Notes under the pieces: generated by a model
Seen by the model: the letters and a program-made list of their open reading frames with translations, nothing else
Databases searched by the model: none
Told to the model about the DNA's origin: nothing
In this document: piece by piece, positions 1 through 9,102 of the stretch
Layout of the letters: each line of letters begins with the position of its first letter
Position numbering within the stretch: position 1 is the stretch's first letter
Assembly: GCA_964440655.1 (NCBI GenBank)
Contig: CAYTTA010000001.1
Coordinates: 62,001 to 126,000 of the forward strand
Reading direction: 5' to 3'
Length of the DNA stretch: 64,000 nt
Source of the DNA: CAYTTA01 sp964440655
GTDB lineage: Bacteria; Bacteroidota; Rhodothermia; Balneolales; Balneolaceae
Program-made: the position numbers and the translations under genes

Positions 1-1048
1 CAAAGAGAGCCTCCGGCCAGGCTTGCCGAAGCTCGTGCAGTGCCTCGGAATCGAGCCTGTCGATCTTGTTGAATACGTGCAGCGTTCTCCCGTTGCGGGC
101 GCCGATCTCCTCCAGTGTGGTTTTGACCACCTCGATGTGCTCTTCGTGGGATGATGAAGAGGCATCCACTACGTGAATCAGGATATCGGACTCCTTCACC
201 TCATCGAGTGTCGATTTAAAGCTATCGACCAGATGGTGGGGCAGCTTTCGGATGAAACCCACCGTGTCGGAGAGCAGAACGGTATGGTTGTCGAGCTTCC
301 ACCGTCGCACCGTGGCATCGAGCGTTGCAAAGAGTTTGTCCTCGGCCAGAACATCGGTTTCGGTCAGGGCATTCATCAGGGTCGATTTGCCCGCATTGGT
401 GTAGCCGACCAGGGATACACGCATGAGGCTTTTCCGGCCTTTCCGCTGGGTGTGGCGCTGGCGGTCCAGTTTCCGGAGCTTCTCCTTCAGCGAGGAGATC
501 CGCCGGCCGATGATTCTCCGGTCGGTCTCGATCTGGGTCTCTCCCGGTCCTCTCGTTCCAATGCCTCCCGTTACGCCGACTCCCCCCTTCTGCCTGGAAA
601 GGTGGGTCCAGTAGCGGGTCAGTCTCGGCAGCATGTACTGCAGCTGTGCCAGTTCCACCTGTGTCTTCGCCGCGGAGCTCTTCGCGCGCGATGCAAAGAT
701 GTCGAGGATCACGCCACTGCGGTCGAGTACCCGGACATCCACTTCTCTTTCGATATTGCGGATCTGTGTCGGGGAGAGCTCATCATCAAAAATGAGCAGA
801 TCCACGTCCATCTCCTGCACCATTCGGCGAAGCTCCTGCAATTTTCCCTTCCCCACATAGTTGGTGGGGTCGGGATGGAGACGGTTCTGCAGGATCTTTC
901 CCGCAGTGATTCCCCCTGCCGTCCAGGTGAGCATCTCGAGCTCATCGATGTGTTCCTCCGCCTGTTTCCGGAGGAGATCTCCTCCGAAGACCCCGACAAG
1001 CAGTGCCTTCTCCTTTTCAATTTGTCCGGCTGTGACTTCTTCGATCAT
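1..1048 (-). CDS. hflX: GTPase HflX (3' end beyond window)
   Basis: HflX is a ribosome-associated GTPase that splits or rescues stalled ribosomes. The visible 349 codons hold the N-terminal HflX domain (about residues 18-205), the family hallmark GGIGTRGPGETQIETDRR near residues 161-178, and the G domain with G1 GYTNAGKST (215-223), G3 DTVGF and G4 NKID. An in-frame TGA directly before the ATG at 1048 fixes the start. The C-terminus runs off the left edge. It is the last visible gene of a minus-strand group below a small membrane protein and a BatA-like gene. The family call is very secure; only the missing tail is unknown. Confidence 0.97.
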   Translation of the reverse strand, partial: MIEEVTAGQIEKEKALLVGVFGGDLLRKQAEEHIDELEMLTWTAGGITAGKILQNRLHPDPTNYVGKGKLQELRRMVQEMDVDLLIFDDELSPTQIRNIEREVDVRVLDRSGVILDIFASRAKSSAAKTQVELAQLQYMLPRLTRYWTHLSRQKGGVGVTGGIGTRGPGETQIETDRRIIGRRISSLKEKLRKLDRQRHTQRKGRKSLMRVSLVGYTNAGKSTLMNALTETDVLAEDKLFATLDATVRRWKLDNHTVLLSDTVGFIRKLPHHLVDSFKSTLDEVKESDILIHVVDASSSSHEEHIEVVKTTLEEIGARNGRTLHVFNKIDRLDSEALHELRQAWPEALF

Positions 1049-1096
1049 TCAGTGCGATAGGTTTGGCCCTTCCGGAGATTCATCAGAGGGGTTTCC

Positions 1097-1693
1097 TCAG
1101 ACCTTTCCGGTCTCGAGTAACGAAATCCGGCCCGGGCTGATTGTTTTGCCGAGTTTGTAAGATACGATTTTGTCAAATTCGGCCCGTTTCCGGGCCGGAA
1201 CGCGGAGTTCGAGTCGGACGCAATGGCCCGGACCCGTACACCTGCCGCGCGGGGTATAGATGAAAATGTATTGGGTTCCTGCTGTTTCGGGCTTCTGGAC
1301 ATAGTCGAGAATGCGGCACCAGGCGACGGTCTGTGACGGATTGTTGATGTTCTTGACAATTCCGTAATCGGTAATGTACCGCCTTGAAGCCAGCAGACTC
1401 GCGGTGTACCAGTTAGCACCGATCCAGAGATATCCGGCCACCACCGGATAGTAGGCGGTATGGGAACGGAGCCAGACAACCACTCCCATCAGGAGCGTAA
1501 CCAGCAGGAAGAGGGTGGAAAAGAACGGGTATCCACCCAGTTTTCCGGCATTCCAGCTCAGCCTCACATTCCTCAAACGAAGGCTGTTGAGGATGGCTGT
1601 GACCGACAGAATGGTCGATCCGAGTGCAAAGCCGGCCAGAACCAGTAAGAAAGGAGGGGATACTCCTTCAGGAAGAGTCATCTCAACATCCAC
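1097..1693 (-). CDS. Small membrane protein with a cytosolic C-terminal domain, unknown function
   Basis: I do not recognise this 198-residue protein. It shows a hydrophobic segment at about residues 14-36 and two more at about 56-76 and 82-100. A soluble C-terminal half of alternating beta-type stretches follows, beginning near RYITDYGIVK, which recalls small PH-like domains in membrane proteins (inference only). The first possible start is GTG at 1693; an ATG four codons later at 1681 is equally plausible and no clear ribosome binding site decides. It lies 48 bases upstream of hflX on the same strand and 115 bases downstream of the BatA-like gene, so co-transcription is likely. Confidence 0.7.
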   Translation of the reverse strand: MDVEMTLPEGVSPPFLLVLAGFALGSTILSVTAILNSLRLRNVRLSWNAGKLGGYPFFSTLFLLVTLLMGVVVWLRSHTAYYPVVAGYLWIGANWYTASLLASRRYITDYGIVKNINNPSQTVAWCRILDYVQKPETAGTQYIFIYTPRGRCTGPGHCVRLELRVPARKRAEFDKIVSYKLGKTISPGRISLLETGKV

Positions 1694-1760
1694 AGGTTCT
1701 GCAGCGGTATCTGCATGTTAACAGTTTCATGGCGATCCCATTATCCTTCCTGATCTGAAT

Positions 1761-1815
1761 GATTCATCCTGCTCTGATCCATTCTGCTCTGATTCATCCT
1801 GTCCTGATTCATCCT
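1761..1815. repeat. 15-bp tandem repeat, about 3.7 copies
   Basis: Units starting at 1761, 1776, 1791 and 1806 follow the pattern GATTCATCCTGCTCT with a few changes. The array lies just beyond the stop codon of the BatA-like gene (TGA at 1809-1811), so only its last unit touches coding sequence. There are no spacers, so it is not a CRISPR array. It is one of several short tandem duplications between genes in this window. Confidence 0.85.
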
Positions 1816-4097
1816 TTCCGATCCGGTTCGAACCTCCAGGCTCTCGAGAGAAACGATTCCGCCAGCAGGAGTCCCAGAGCCGCCAGTACAAACCAGTGCC
1901 ATATCTCCTTCTGCCCTCCTTCCCCGTTCCGGAAAAAAGAGGCAACGGGGCTGGCCTCCTGCTCCCCTGCCCGGCCGGATCCCTCCGCTTCCCATTTTTC
2001 CACCGTTGCGGAGGCGAAGAACGGATGTAGCAGCATGGTCAACTCATCATCCCGCATCATCCTGAAGTCGGACTCCGCCGCATTCTGATTGACCGCAATC
2101 TCTTTCCGCACACCGTCCAGTTCAAGTTCCACAAACCCGGGTACCCAGTCAACGCCAGAGGTGCCCAGAAACGTATGGCCTGACGATCGTCTCTGTTCCG
2201 GAATGACCCTTCTGCCCTCCACCCGCAGAAGAACCTCCGAAGGGGAGTGGCTGATCCGGAGCCTGAAAGGCTCTCCCAGAATCTGTTCCAGAAGGCCTCC
2301 CTCCTCTCCTGCTCCCAGATAACGGACCACCCGGTGGAAGAGAGGGGCGAAGAGCGGTTTGACCGGAAAATCGGACCAGCCCCGGTCTGCCCCGGCAAGA
2401 AAAAGAACCACCCTTCCCTCTCCTACCCTGCTCTCCAGAAGAAGGGGAGACCCTTCACCGGTCCGGAGTACCGGTCGGATGCCGGCCGTATCGGGAAGAT
2501 CGATCGTTAGAAAGAAATAGAGATCCGGCAGATTCACACTCGGCTCCCCCCCCGACTCCTCGAACAGTCCCTCAAGCAGCGGATGGCCCTCACGGAATGG
2601 GGCCATGCCGGCGACCCTCTCCATCGATCCATAGGATCCCGCTGTACCGGTGATCCGGCCCAACCCCAGGCGGGCCAGCAGACGGTTCCAGGATTCGGGA
2701 TCCGCCTCCGCACCCGGCAGAAGCAGGAGTCCCCCCCCCTCCCGGACATACCGGGCCAGCTCTTCCGATGCATCTTCCGGGAGGCGGTTTGCCCCATCCA
2801 GAAGGATGGCATCGGGCTCTTCCCCCTCAAAGAGGCTCTCCCATCCGGACGGAGAGAGCTGAATCCCTCCGGCACCCGCCTCCCTTCTCTCTCCCGCCCC
2901 TGCTGCCTGCAGCACGACGGGGAGACGGGAGGCAAATGGCCTCGATTCCTCTTCGGGTGCCACCCGGATGATCCGGGGGCTCTGCGGCCATTTCATCGAG
3001 AAGTACCGCCGGTTGTCAAACGTCCATTCATCCCCTTCGAGCAGAAACGTTCCCGTCGTGCAGCCCGTTTCACCGGCATTTGACCCTCTGATTTCGAAGG
3101 AGTACGCCCCCTCTTCTCCCGCTTCGAGCTGTACCGGAAGCTGGCCGGCCAGCCCCTCCTCCAGATAGAGACTCAAAAAATGATCGGTGATGGCATGCTC
3201 ACTGAAATTCTTCACCCTTGCAGTCACAGTCAGCGGTTCGTCCGGATCCAGTACCCAGGGGGGCAGGGATTGCGCGGTTGCCGGCAACGGGGTGGTTGCC
3301 GGTACCCGGGTGGTTGATGGCGTATCGCCTTCCTGAGAGGGGGCCGGCACCGGAATTTCAGCCTGGGGGGAGGTTGCCACAGGCCCCGCCTCTATAGAGA
3401 CGACCGCCACATTGGACTGCGGTCTCTCACCGACCCGGATCACCGTCAGGTCGGACAGCGCGCCGGCACCGGAGCCCTCTTCGGCAAGAGACTCCAGCTG
3501 GGTGGCCTGGCCGTCGGTGAAGAACCAGACAGCTTCCCGGCCATCGGTCCTTCCCGATTCACGCCTCCGTGCCGCCATCTCCTCCAGCCGCTGCCGCACA
3601 AAGTTCCCCTGATTGACCACCTCAACCCTTGCCAGCCACTCGAGCACCTCGGTTGCACCAAGGGCGGGCAGGCGGAGCGGCGGGCCGTTGGTCACCTCCA
3701 GATAGAATCGTCTCTCACTTCCTGCCCGGATGATCCGCTCCCGTGCTGCGTTCTTTGCCTGCTCCAGGAGGGGGCCGCCCCTGTCCACCTGTCCCATACT
3801 GGGGCTGTTGTCGAAAAGGATGACAATCTCGTCCGGCCATGGATCTGCTCCTCCGCCCCCTGTGAGAACCGGTCGTGCCAGAACCAGGGCCAGCATCACC
3901 AGGGCAAGCATTCTCAGGGCGAGCAGCAGCCACTTTTTGATGGAGATCCTTCGGAGACTCTCATGGCGCAGCGCATCAAAAAATGCCAGGGTTGAGAATT
4001 CAATCCGGGGGGGACGCCTGAGCCGCAGCAGGTGAATGAGAAGCGGAATGGAGACGGCCAGCAAACCGAGCAGGAAAAGAGGATTTAAAAAGCTCAT
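1809..4097 (-). CDS. BatA-type membrane protein with von Willebrand factor A domain
   Basis: A 762-residue protein opening with the BatA N-terminal module: SFLNPLFLLGLLAVSIPLLIHLL and a second membrane segment at about residues 58-80 (KKWLLLALRMLALVML). A von Willebrand A-like domain follows; its MIDAS motif DNSPS sits near residue 96. The long periplasmic region contains a Pro/Thr linker, beta-rich domains and a GATase-like middle part. A C-terminal hydrophobic segment (HWFVLAALGLLLAESFL) anchors the end. Bacteroidota BatA proteins usually sit in a MoxR-Bat operon for aerotolerance or envelope integrity. No MoxR, BatB or TPR partner is next to this gene, so it belongs to the longer solitary type. 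The ATG at 4097 gives the canonical N-terminus. Confidence 0.88.
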   Translation of the reverse strand: MSFLNPLFLLGLLAVSIPLLIHLLRLRRPPRIEFSTLAFFDALRHESLRRISIKKWLLLALRMLALVMLALVLARPVLTGGGGADPWPDEIVILFDNSPSMGQVDRGGPLLEQAKNAARERIIRAGSERRFYLEVTNGPPLRLPALGATEVLEWLARVEVVNQGNFVRQRLEEMAARRRESGRTDGREAVWFFTDGQATQLESLAEEGSGAGALSDLTVIRVGERPQSNVAVVSIEAGPVATSPQAEIPVPAPSQEGDTPSTTRVPATTPLPATAQSLPPWVLDPDEPLTVTARVKNFSEHAITDHFLSLYLEEGLAGQLPVQLEAGEEGAYSFEIRGSNAGETGCTTGTFLLEGDEWTFDNRRYFSMKWPQSPRIIRVAPEEESRPFASRLPVVLQAAGAGERREAGAGGIQLSPSGWESLFEGEEPDAILLDGANRLPEDASEELARYVREGGGLLLLPGAEADPESWNRLLARLGLGRITGTAGSYGSMERVAGMAPFREGHPLLEGLFEESGGEPSVNLPDLYFFLTIDLPDTAGIRPVLRTGEGSPLLLESRVGEGRVVLFLAGADRGWSDFPVKPLFAPLFHRVVRYLGAGEEGGLLEQILGEPFRLRISHSPSEVLLRVEGRRVIPEQRRSSGHTFLGTSGVDWVPGFVELELDGVRKEIAVNQNAAESDFRMMRDDELTMLLHPFFASATVEKWEAEGSGRAGEQEASPVASFFRNGEGGQKEIWHWFVLAALGLLLAESFLSRAWRFEPDRKG

Positions 4098-4225
4098 TGA
4101 TACCGATCCGGTTTGTGATCCATCTGCAGCCGCATTGGAACAATATTTACTATCTTGACTAAGTTATCGCGACAGCTCTGTGTGTACAAATTTGTGTGAA
4201 CAAATCTATTCTTCCAACAGATCCT

Positions 4226-4270
4226 GTTGATACGTGCCAACCGTTCCCGTTGATTCGTGCCAACCGTTCC
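4226..4270. repeat. Two direct copies of a 22-bp sequence upstream of the propeller lipoprotein
   Basis: Copies at 4226-4247 and 4249-4270 share GTTGATACGTGCCAACCGTT, with one difference (A or T at the seventh base). They lie 18-62 bases before the chosen ATG at 4288, in the spacer between divergent genes (BatA-like on minus, lipoprotein on plus). A direct-repeat operator is possible. A simple duplication like others in the window is equally likely. Confidence 0.8.
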
Positions 4271-4287
4271 GAAACCCTGACTCTCCC

Positions 4288-6999
4288 ATGTACAGCCGGC
4301 ATCAACCGACAGGCCATTCATCCCTGCATGAATGGAAACGAACCTCCCTGCAGAAACTCCTACCGCTGCTGCTCCTTCTCACCCTTCTGGTTTCCTGCCG
4401 CTCCCCCGTTGTGGAGGAGTGGACCGATCTGGTTCCGCAACGAACCCCGTTTCTGATCCTGCCTGAATCCGGAAGTTCACTGACCGAGCTGCTCGAGGCT
4501 CCTTTCATGCCGATCTTTGAAGAGATGACCCCGTCGGCCATCCAGCTCACCCGGGAGCTGCTGATTCCCGGGAGCGGACAGGTGGATGTGGCGGCGATCC
4601 TGCTCTACCCGGACACCTCCACCGAGTGGCAGCCTGTCTGGATCGTCCGTTCCATACCGGGTCTGCTTCCGGATCTGGCCGGCCGTTTCCAGAGACCGTT
4701 TGAACAGAACAGGTACCGTTTCCGGGAGTGGGTCATTGAAAAGCTTTTTGTCTCCGACCGCACCCTCTTCATGGTCGATACCGGAAACTGGACAGTGGTG
4801 AGTGAATCGAGCATGGCGATCGAGGATATGCTCCGGACCCGGCTGGGCGAGCTTCCCCCTCTCCATCTGACCGAATCACAAAGGAAACCGGGATCCTTTC
4901 TGGCCAACACACCGAGCCTGGACGAGTGGGTGGAGCAGCTGGTGCAGATCTCATTTCGACCCTCCGTGGAGGGCTCTTTCCGTGGCGGAACACCCCTCTC
5001 GCTTACCTTCTCCGGAGAGACAGTGGGGGAGAAAGAGCTCTGGAGCCTGTCGGGAAGCATGTGGGTGGACAGAGAACTCTCGCCGCTGATCCGCTCCGTC
5101 TCGGCCCCCTCCCGCCCCGTGGAGCTGGACCGCTACATCTCCATCAATGCAGCAGGATTCTCCATTTTCCGTCTTGAGCCGAGAAAGATCCCCCCTGCCG
5201 GCGTGGCGGCGACGAGCGAAATTGACCGTTACCTCATGGAGAACGATCTCTACCCCTCCTTCGCTTCAACCCTCGGAAGCGAAACGGCTTTCGCCGCCTT
5301 TGCCGAATCGGGATTCTCGACGTCGGGTGAATACTTGTTTCTGCGCAAGCTCGAGGATGTATCCGGGTTCCGTAATCTGCTGAACCGCCTCTCCTCAGCG
5401 AATCTGATCCGCCAGGAGGGAAACAGCTTCTACATGAACAGCTCACTCCTGGGGAATCTTCTTGGTTCCGACCTCTCCTCCATCAGCGCTTTCTATCTGA
5501 GTGTGGTGGGCGAAGCGGTCGCTCTCTCCAACAGCCGGAGCCTGGTGGAGAGCACCTACAGCGATTTTTCCCGCCGGCGGGTGCTCTACTATGATGAGCA
5601 CTACACCGAAATCCGGCAGAATCTGCCCACGAGCGTGAGCTCCTTCACCTGGATGGATGTGGAGGAGTTTCACCGGTTCATCGGCCCCTGGCTCGCCCCC
5701 CAGAACAATCTGGATGCCCTTGCTCCAAATCTGGAGGTCCTCACCCTGGTCACCTCCCGGGAGAGCGGGAATGCCCCTCTTGATGTAAGGATCACCAGTC
5801 ACAGCCGGGAAGTGGTCGATGCCCCCTATCAGGAGCGGTGGCTCTTCCCCATCCGATCGGATCTTACCGGACGTCCTGTCCTGGCCGACATCACCGGCTC
5901 ACCCAGAGAAGAACTGCTCTTCTCCACCCGGGAGGGGTCGGTCTATGTTCTGGCGGGAGACGGCTCGCTGGTCGTCCAGATGTCCACCGCCCCCGACCGC
6001 CCGGTCGGACCTCCGGTGGCCTACGACTGGTACGGAAACAACCGGAATGTGATCATGCAGGCCGCCGGTGACAAGATCTACGCCTGGAATGAAGCCGGCA
6101 CGCTCCTGCCAAGCTTCCCTGTCCGGCTTGGGGAATCGATCACGACCCCCCTGCATGTGGAAGATGTAACCCGCGACGGAGTGGCGGAGATGATTGTCGC
6201 GACCGCCGACCGCAGGATTCACATTCTGAATGCAAGAGGGGAGAACATCGCCGGCTGGCCCCGGACCGCCAACAGCATGGTCACCTCCCTGCCCCTGATC
6301 ACCGATATGGGCGGAGAACTCTCCCTTTTTGCTTTCGCCGAAAACGGACTCCACGGCTGGAACATCAATGGCTCCCGCAGGGACGGCTTCCCTCTCTTCA
6401 TCGATGCCCGCTACAACGGATCCCCCGTCCTTTTTGAGAATCACATTCTCGGCGCAGCTTCCGACGGGAATCTCTATGCCACGGGACCCACGGGACTTTT
6501 TGCCGATTCGCTCATGGCCCATACCAGCGGGGACTCCCTGGTCACTCGCTCTCTGAACGTCTCCAACAGCAGCCTGAACCGCTCGCCGGTGGTAACCCGC
6601 CAGATGGTGCGTGCCGGAGGAAACCTGGTCCGGGAGAACCTGATCGTCACCCAGAGCAGCAACGGGGCGGTCCAGGTCTTCAACACGGCCGGACAGCTGC
6701 GCTTCAGCCAGAACATGGGGCAGCCCGCATCGGATCTGGTCTCGCCCGAGGTGCTTGATATCGACCGGGACAACCGGATCGACCTGCTTGCCCTCGCTTC
6801 GTTCGGGCGACTATTCGGCTGGGATCTGATTTCGGGAGAGCGGCTCTATGAGCTTCCCGCCAGCGGGATGAATTATCCGCTCTTTGCCGATCTGAACCGG
6901 GACGGAACGATGGAGATTATCGCCCAGACCCGGGAGGGGCTCCGGGCATGGTCCATCTTCAGGGGACGCTCCGCCGCCGCGCTCACCAGTGCACCATAG
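4288..6999 (+). CDS. Outer-envelope lipoprotein: DUF3352-like domain plus FG-GAP/PQQ-like beta-propeller
   Basis: This 903-residue protein starts at ATG 4288; an upstream GTG at 4234 would translate through the 22-bp repeats and is less likely. A signal peptide of Lys-rich start and poly-Leu core ends in the lipobox LVSC, so it should be a lipoprotein. Residues of about 40-500 form an alpha/beta region resembling DUF3352 proteins. The rest is a propeller whose blades carry Asp-rich calcium-type loops (DVTRDGVAE, DIDRDNRID, DLNRDGTME). Such propellers bind proteins or polymers at the cell surface. No catalytic residues are evident. It stands alone, convergent with the epimerase gene downstream, so the role remains unknown. 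Confidence 0.82.
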   Translation: MYSRHQPTGHSSLHEWKRTSLQKLLPLLLLLTLLVSCRSPVVEEWTDLVPQRTPFLILPESGSSLTELLEAPFMPIFEEMTPSAIQLTRELLIPGSGQVDVAAILLYPDTSTEWQPVWIVRSIPGLLPDLAGRFQRPFEQNRYRFREWVIEKLFVSDRTLFMVDTGNWTVVSESSMAIEDMLRTRLGELPPLHLTESQRKPGSFLANTPSLDEWVEQLVQISFRPSVEGSFRGGTPLSLTFSGETVGEKELWSLSGSMWVDRELSPLIRSVSAPSRPVELDRYISINAAGFSIFRLEPRKIPPAGVAATSEIDRYLMENDLYPSFASTLGSETAFAAFAESGFSTSGEYLFLRKLEDVSGFRNLLNRLSSANLIRQEGNSFYMNSSLLGNLLGSDLSSISAFYLSVVGEAVALSNSRSLVESTYSDFSRRRVLYYDEHYTEIRQNLPTSVSSFTWMDVEEFHRFIGPWLAPQNNLDALAPNLEVLTLVTSRESGNAPLDVRITSHSREVVDAPYQERWLFPIRSDLTGRPVLADITGSPREELLFSTREGSVYVLAGDGSLVVQMSTAPDRPVGPPVAYDWYGNNRNVIMQAAGDKIYAWNEAGTLLPSFPVRLGESITTPLHVEDVTRDGVAEMIVATADRRIHILNARGENIAGWPRTANSMVTSLPLITDMGGELSLFAFAENGLHGWNINGSRRDGFPLFIDARYNGSPVLFENHILGAASDGNLYATGPTGLFADSLMAHTSGDSLVTRSLNVSNSSLNRSPVVTRQMVRAGGNLVRENLIVTQSSNGAVQVFNTAGQLRFSQNMGQPASDLVSPEVLDIDRDNRIDLLALASFGRLFGWDLISGERLYELPASGMNYPLFADLNRDGTMEIIAQTREGLRAWSIFRGRSAAALTSAP

Positions 7000-7050
7000 A
7001 ACTCTCACTCACGAGTGCACACCGTACCCTGAATGCCGGGGTCCGGATGG

Positions 7051-7944
7051 TCAGAGCACGTCGGCCAGTGCCTCCTCAAGATCCTCAAATCTGAATTCGA
7101 ACTCCTCCTGCATCAGACGGACCGGCCGGGCGCGGATGCTGCTCATCACCGGACCGGCCGCCTCGCCCAGGACCCACCGGAGCAGGAATTCAGGCACACG
7201 AAATGCGGAAGGCCGGTTCATCACCCGGCCGATCAGTGTGGCGAGCTGTTTCATGGTTGCCGGTTCCGGCGTGCAGACATTGTAGGGTCCCGAGAAATTT
7301 TCGTTTTCGACAGGGTGGATGAGGGCATCGCAAAGATCGTCCAGATGCACCCAGGGGATATATTGGCGGCCGCTGCCGACGGTCCCTCCCACAAAGAAGA
7401 GAAACGGGATCCTCAGCTTCTCCAGCATCCCCCCCTTCCCGTGCAGGGCGACACCGATGCGGGGAAGGGCCACCCGGATGCCGGCCTGCTCTCCTCGCAG
7501 CGCCTCGGCTTCCCACTCCACACAGAGTCTGGCAAGAAAATCATCGCCCGGAACAGAAGTCTCATCAAGCAGTTCCGTCCCCCGGTCTCCGTAATAGCCG
7601 ATGGCCGAAGCGGAAACCAGCAAGGAGGGAGGGGCGGAAGCCGACTGGATCGCATCGACCAGATGCCGGGTAGAACCGATACGGCTCTCATGAAGGCTCT
7701 TCTTAACCGGTTCACTCCACCGTTTTCCAAAAAGATTCTCCCCGGCAAGATTGATCACCACATCCTGCCCGCTGATGACCCGGTCGAGATCATCCCACCC
7801 GACAATGCGCTGGTTCTGCGCCGCTTCGCTCCGGTAACGGTCGGGAGAGCGGGTGATGACCGTGACGGTGTGGCCATCCCGGAGCAGGCGGGTCCGCAGA
7901 TGGGTCCCGATAAATCCTGTTCCACCGGTTATAAGATAGTTCAT
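7051..7944 (-). CDS. TIGR01777 family NAD(P)-dependent epimerase/oxidoreductase (SDR39U1/YfcH-like)
   Basis: An extended short-chain dehydrogenase of 297 residues. The dinucleotide-binding motif TGGTGFIG lies at residues 6-13 and the YYGDRG active-site region comes at about 117-122 (SASAIGYYGDRG). The C-terminal DUF1731-type region (VLGEAAGPVMSSIRARP) is typical of the TIGR01777 group. The natural substrate of the group is not established. It is the last gene of a minus-strand run, four bases after cdsA. The ATG at 7944 begins MNYLITGG, the usual N-terminus. Confidence 0.93.
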   Translation of the reverse strand: MNYLITGGTGFIGTHLRTRLLRDGHTVTVITRSPDRYRSEAAQNQRIVGWDDLDRVISGQDVVINLAGENLFGKRWSEPVKKSLHESRIGSTRHLVDAIQSASAPPSLLVSASAIGYYGDRGTELLDETSVPGDDFLARLCVEWEAEALRGEQAGIRVALPRIGVALHGKGGMLEKLRIPFLFFVGGTVGSGRQYIPWVHLDDLCDALIHPVENENFSGPYNVCTPEPATMKQLATLIGRVMNRPSAFRVPEFLLRWVLGEAAGPVMSSIRARPVRLMQEEFEFRFEDLEEALADVL

Positions 7945-7948
7945 GGCT

Positions 7949-8809
7949 CTACACCAACAGGTTCAGATAGAGATAGATGAGAGGGGCGCTGAAGATCAAC
8001 GCATCAAACCGGTCAAAAAATCCCCCGTGTCCGGGCAGAATCCGGGAAGAGTCTTTCAATCCGGAAAGCCTCTTGAGACGGCTCTCCAGAAGGTCGCCTG
8101 CCGGACCGGCCGATCCGGCCACAACAACCACAGGCAGAGCGGCCGCCAGCGGAACCGGGAAGGATGCCCCGGCCAACGCCCAGGCAATGAGCAGTCCGGC
8201 AAGGGATCCGGCAAATCCCGACCAGAACCCTTCCCAGGTCTTGTTCGGGCTGATGCGGGGGGCCAGGGGACGCTTCCCGAATTTCCTGCCGCCGAAGTAG
8301 GCAAAAACATCATTGCCCCAGATCATCAGTACGGTCGCCAGAGCCAGCCAGAACCCCGCCTCGTCGGGTCCTGTCAGGCGGATGCGGTGAAAGAGAAGCA
8401 TTCCGAGCGGCCCGTAGATCCCGCAGACCAGGGTCGCCACCCAGCGGTCGGCAAGGCCGGAAGTGCGGCCGGCCGTTTCGGAACTGCTGCGGACAGCACC
8501 ACGGGGCGGGAGCCAGCCCGCGGCGAAGGGAATCGGAGCCAGTGCGGCGAACAGCAGCAGATAGGAGCCGGCGGCGAGCACCCCCGGGGGCAGCGCATCG
8601 GCCTGCCAGAGAAATCCCGCAATGAGAAGGGAGACGAGCAGATAAGGGGCACGCTCCATCTTCTTGAACATCCGGCTCATCTCCAGAAGGATCATCACGG
8701 CAATCAAAGCCAGCAACGACTCATAGGGCCGCCCCCCGAGCCACATCAGCCAGAGAAAAAGTCCGGCTGCAGGCACCCCGAACCCCACGCGACGCGCCAG
8801 TTCGCTCAC
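7949..8809 (-). CDS. cdsA: Phosphatidate cytidylyltransferase
   Basis: CdsA makes CDP-diacylglycerol from phosphatidic acid and CTP in the inner membrane, the branch point for phospholipid synthesis. The 286-residue protein has about eight hydrophobic segments, and the family signature is complete near the C-terminus: SRLKRLSGLKDSSRILPGHG followed by GFFDRFD. The start is a GTG whose last bases form the stop of the DUF2007 gene (GTGA overlap), so the two are translationally coupled. The position after a thioesterase and accA places it in a lipid-related operon. Its length is normal for the family. Confidence 0.97.
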   Translation of the reverse strand: MSELARRVGFGVPAAGLFLWLMWLGGRPYESLLALIAVMILLEMSRMFKKMERAPYLLVSLLIAGFLWQADALPPGVLAAGSYLLLFAALAPIPFAAGWLPPRGAVRSSSETAGRTSGLADRWVATLVCGIYGPLGMLLFHRIRLTGPDEAGFWLALATVLMIWGNDVFAYFGGRKFGKRPLAPRISPNKTWEGFWSGFAGSLAGLLIAWALAGASFPVPLAAALPVVVVAGSAGPAGDLLESRLKRLSGLKDSSRILPGHGGFFDRFDALIFSAPLIYLYLNLLV

Positions 8810-9102
8810 GGCTCCTCCCTGTTCGGTTCATCCTGATCTGCCTCGCCGGGGTCCCGCTCTTCGAGCTCTTTCAGAACCTTGCGCGCCCGCGCCTCGAACT
8901 CCCTGGGGACATAGAGATAGACCATCGACATTTCCCCGATGTTCAGATTGTAGGCCGAATCCCGCTTGGAGAGGATGGTAGAGGGTATCTTCAGATGAGA
9001 GAGATAGTTGCGGGCCATGGCGATCTCATATTCGGTCCCCCGCTCCATCACACAGACCCAGTTGTCGATCTGACCCGGTTGCGGTCCGTCAAAAAAACCC
9101 AT
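8806..9102 (-). CDS. DUF2007-family small protein
   Basis: A 98-residue soluble protein with an N-terminal alpha/beta domain, including WVCVMERGTEYEIAMARNYL and an IPSTILSKRDSAYNLNIGE stretch, like the DUF2007 (putative signal-transducing) family, followed by an acidic tail. DUF2007 proteins resemble small PII-type folds, but no function is proven. Its ATG shares one base with the stop of the CPBP gene (TAATG). Its own stop overlaps the GTG of cdsA. This position between a membrane protease and CdsA is tight and probably conserved. Confidence 0.82.
   Translation of the reverse strand: MGFFDGPQPGQIDNWVCVMERGTEYEIAMARNYLSHLKIPSTILSKRDSAYNLNIGEMSMVYLYVPREFEARARKVLKELEERDPGEADQDEPNREEP

Noticed and set aside
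173..1060. A 295-codon plus-strand frame opposite hflX
   Set aside because: HflX on the minus strand has complete GTPase motifs, so this is a shadow.
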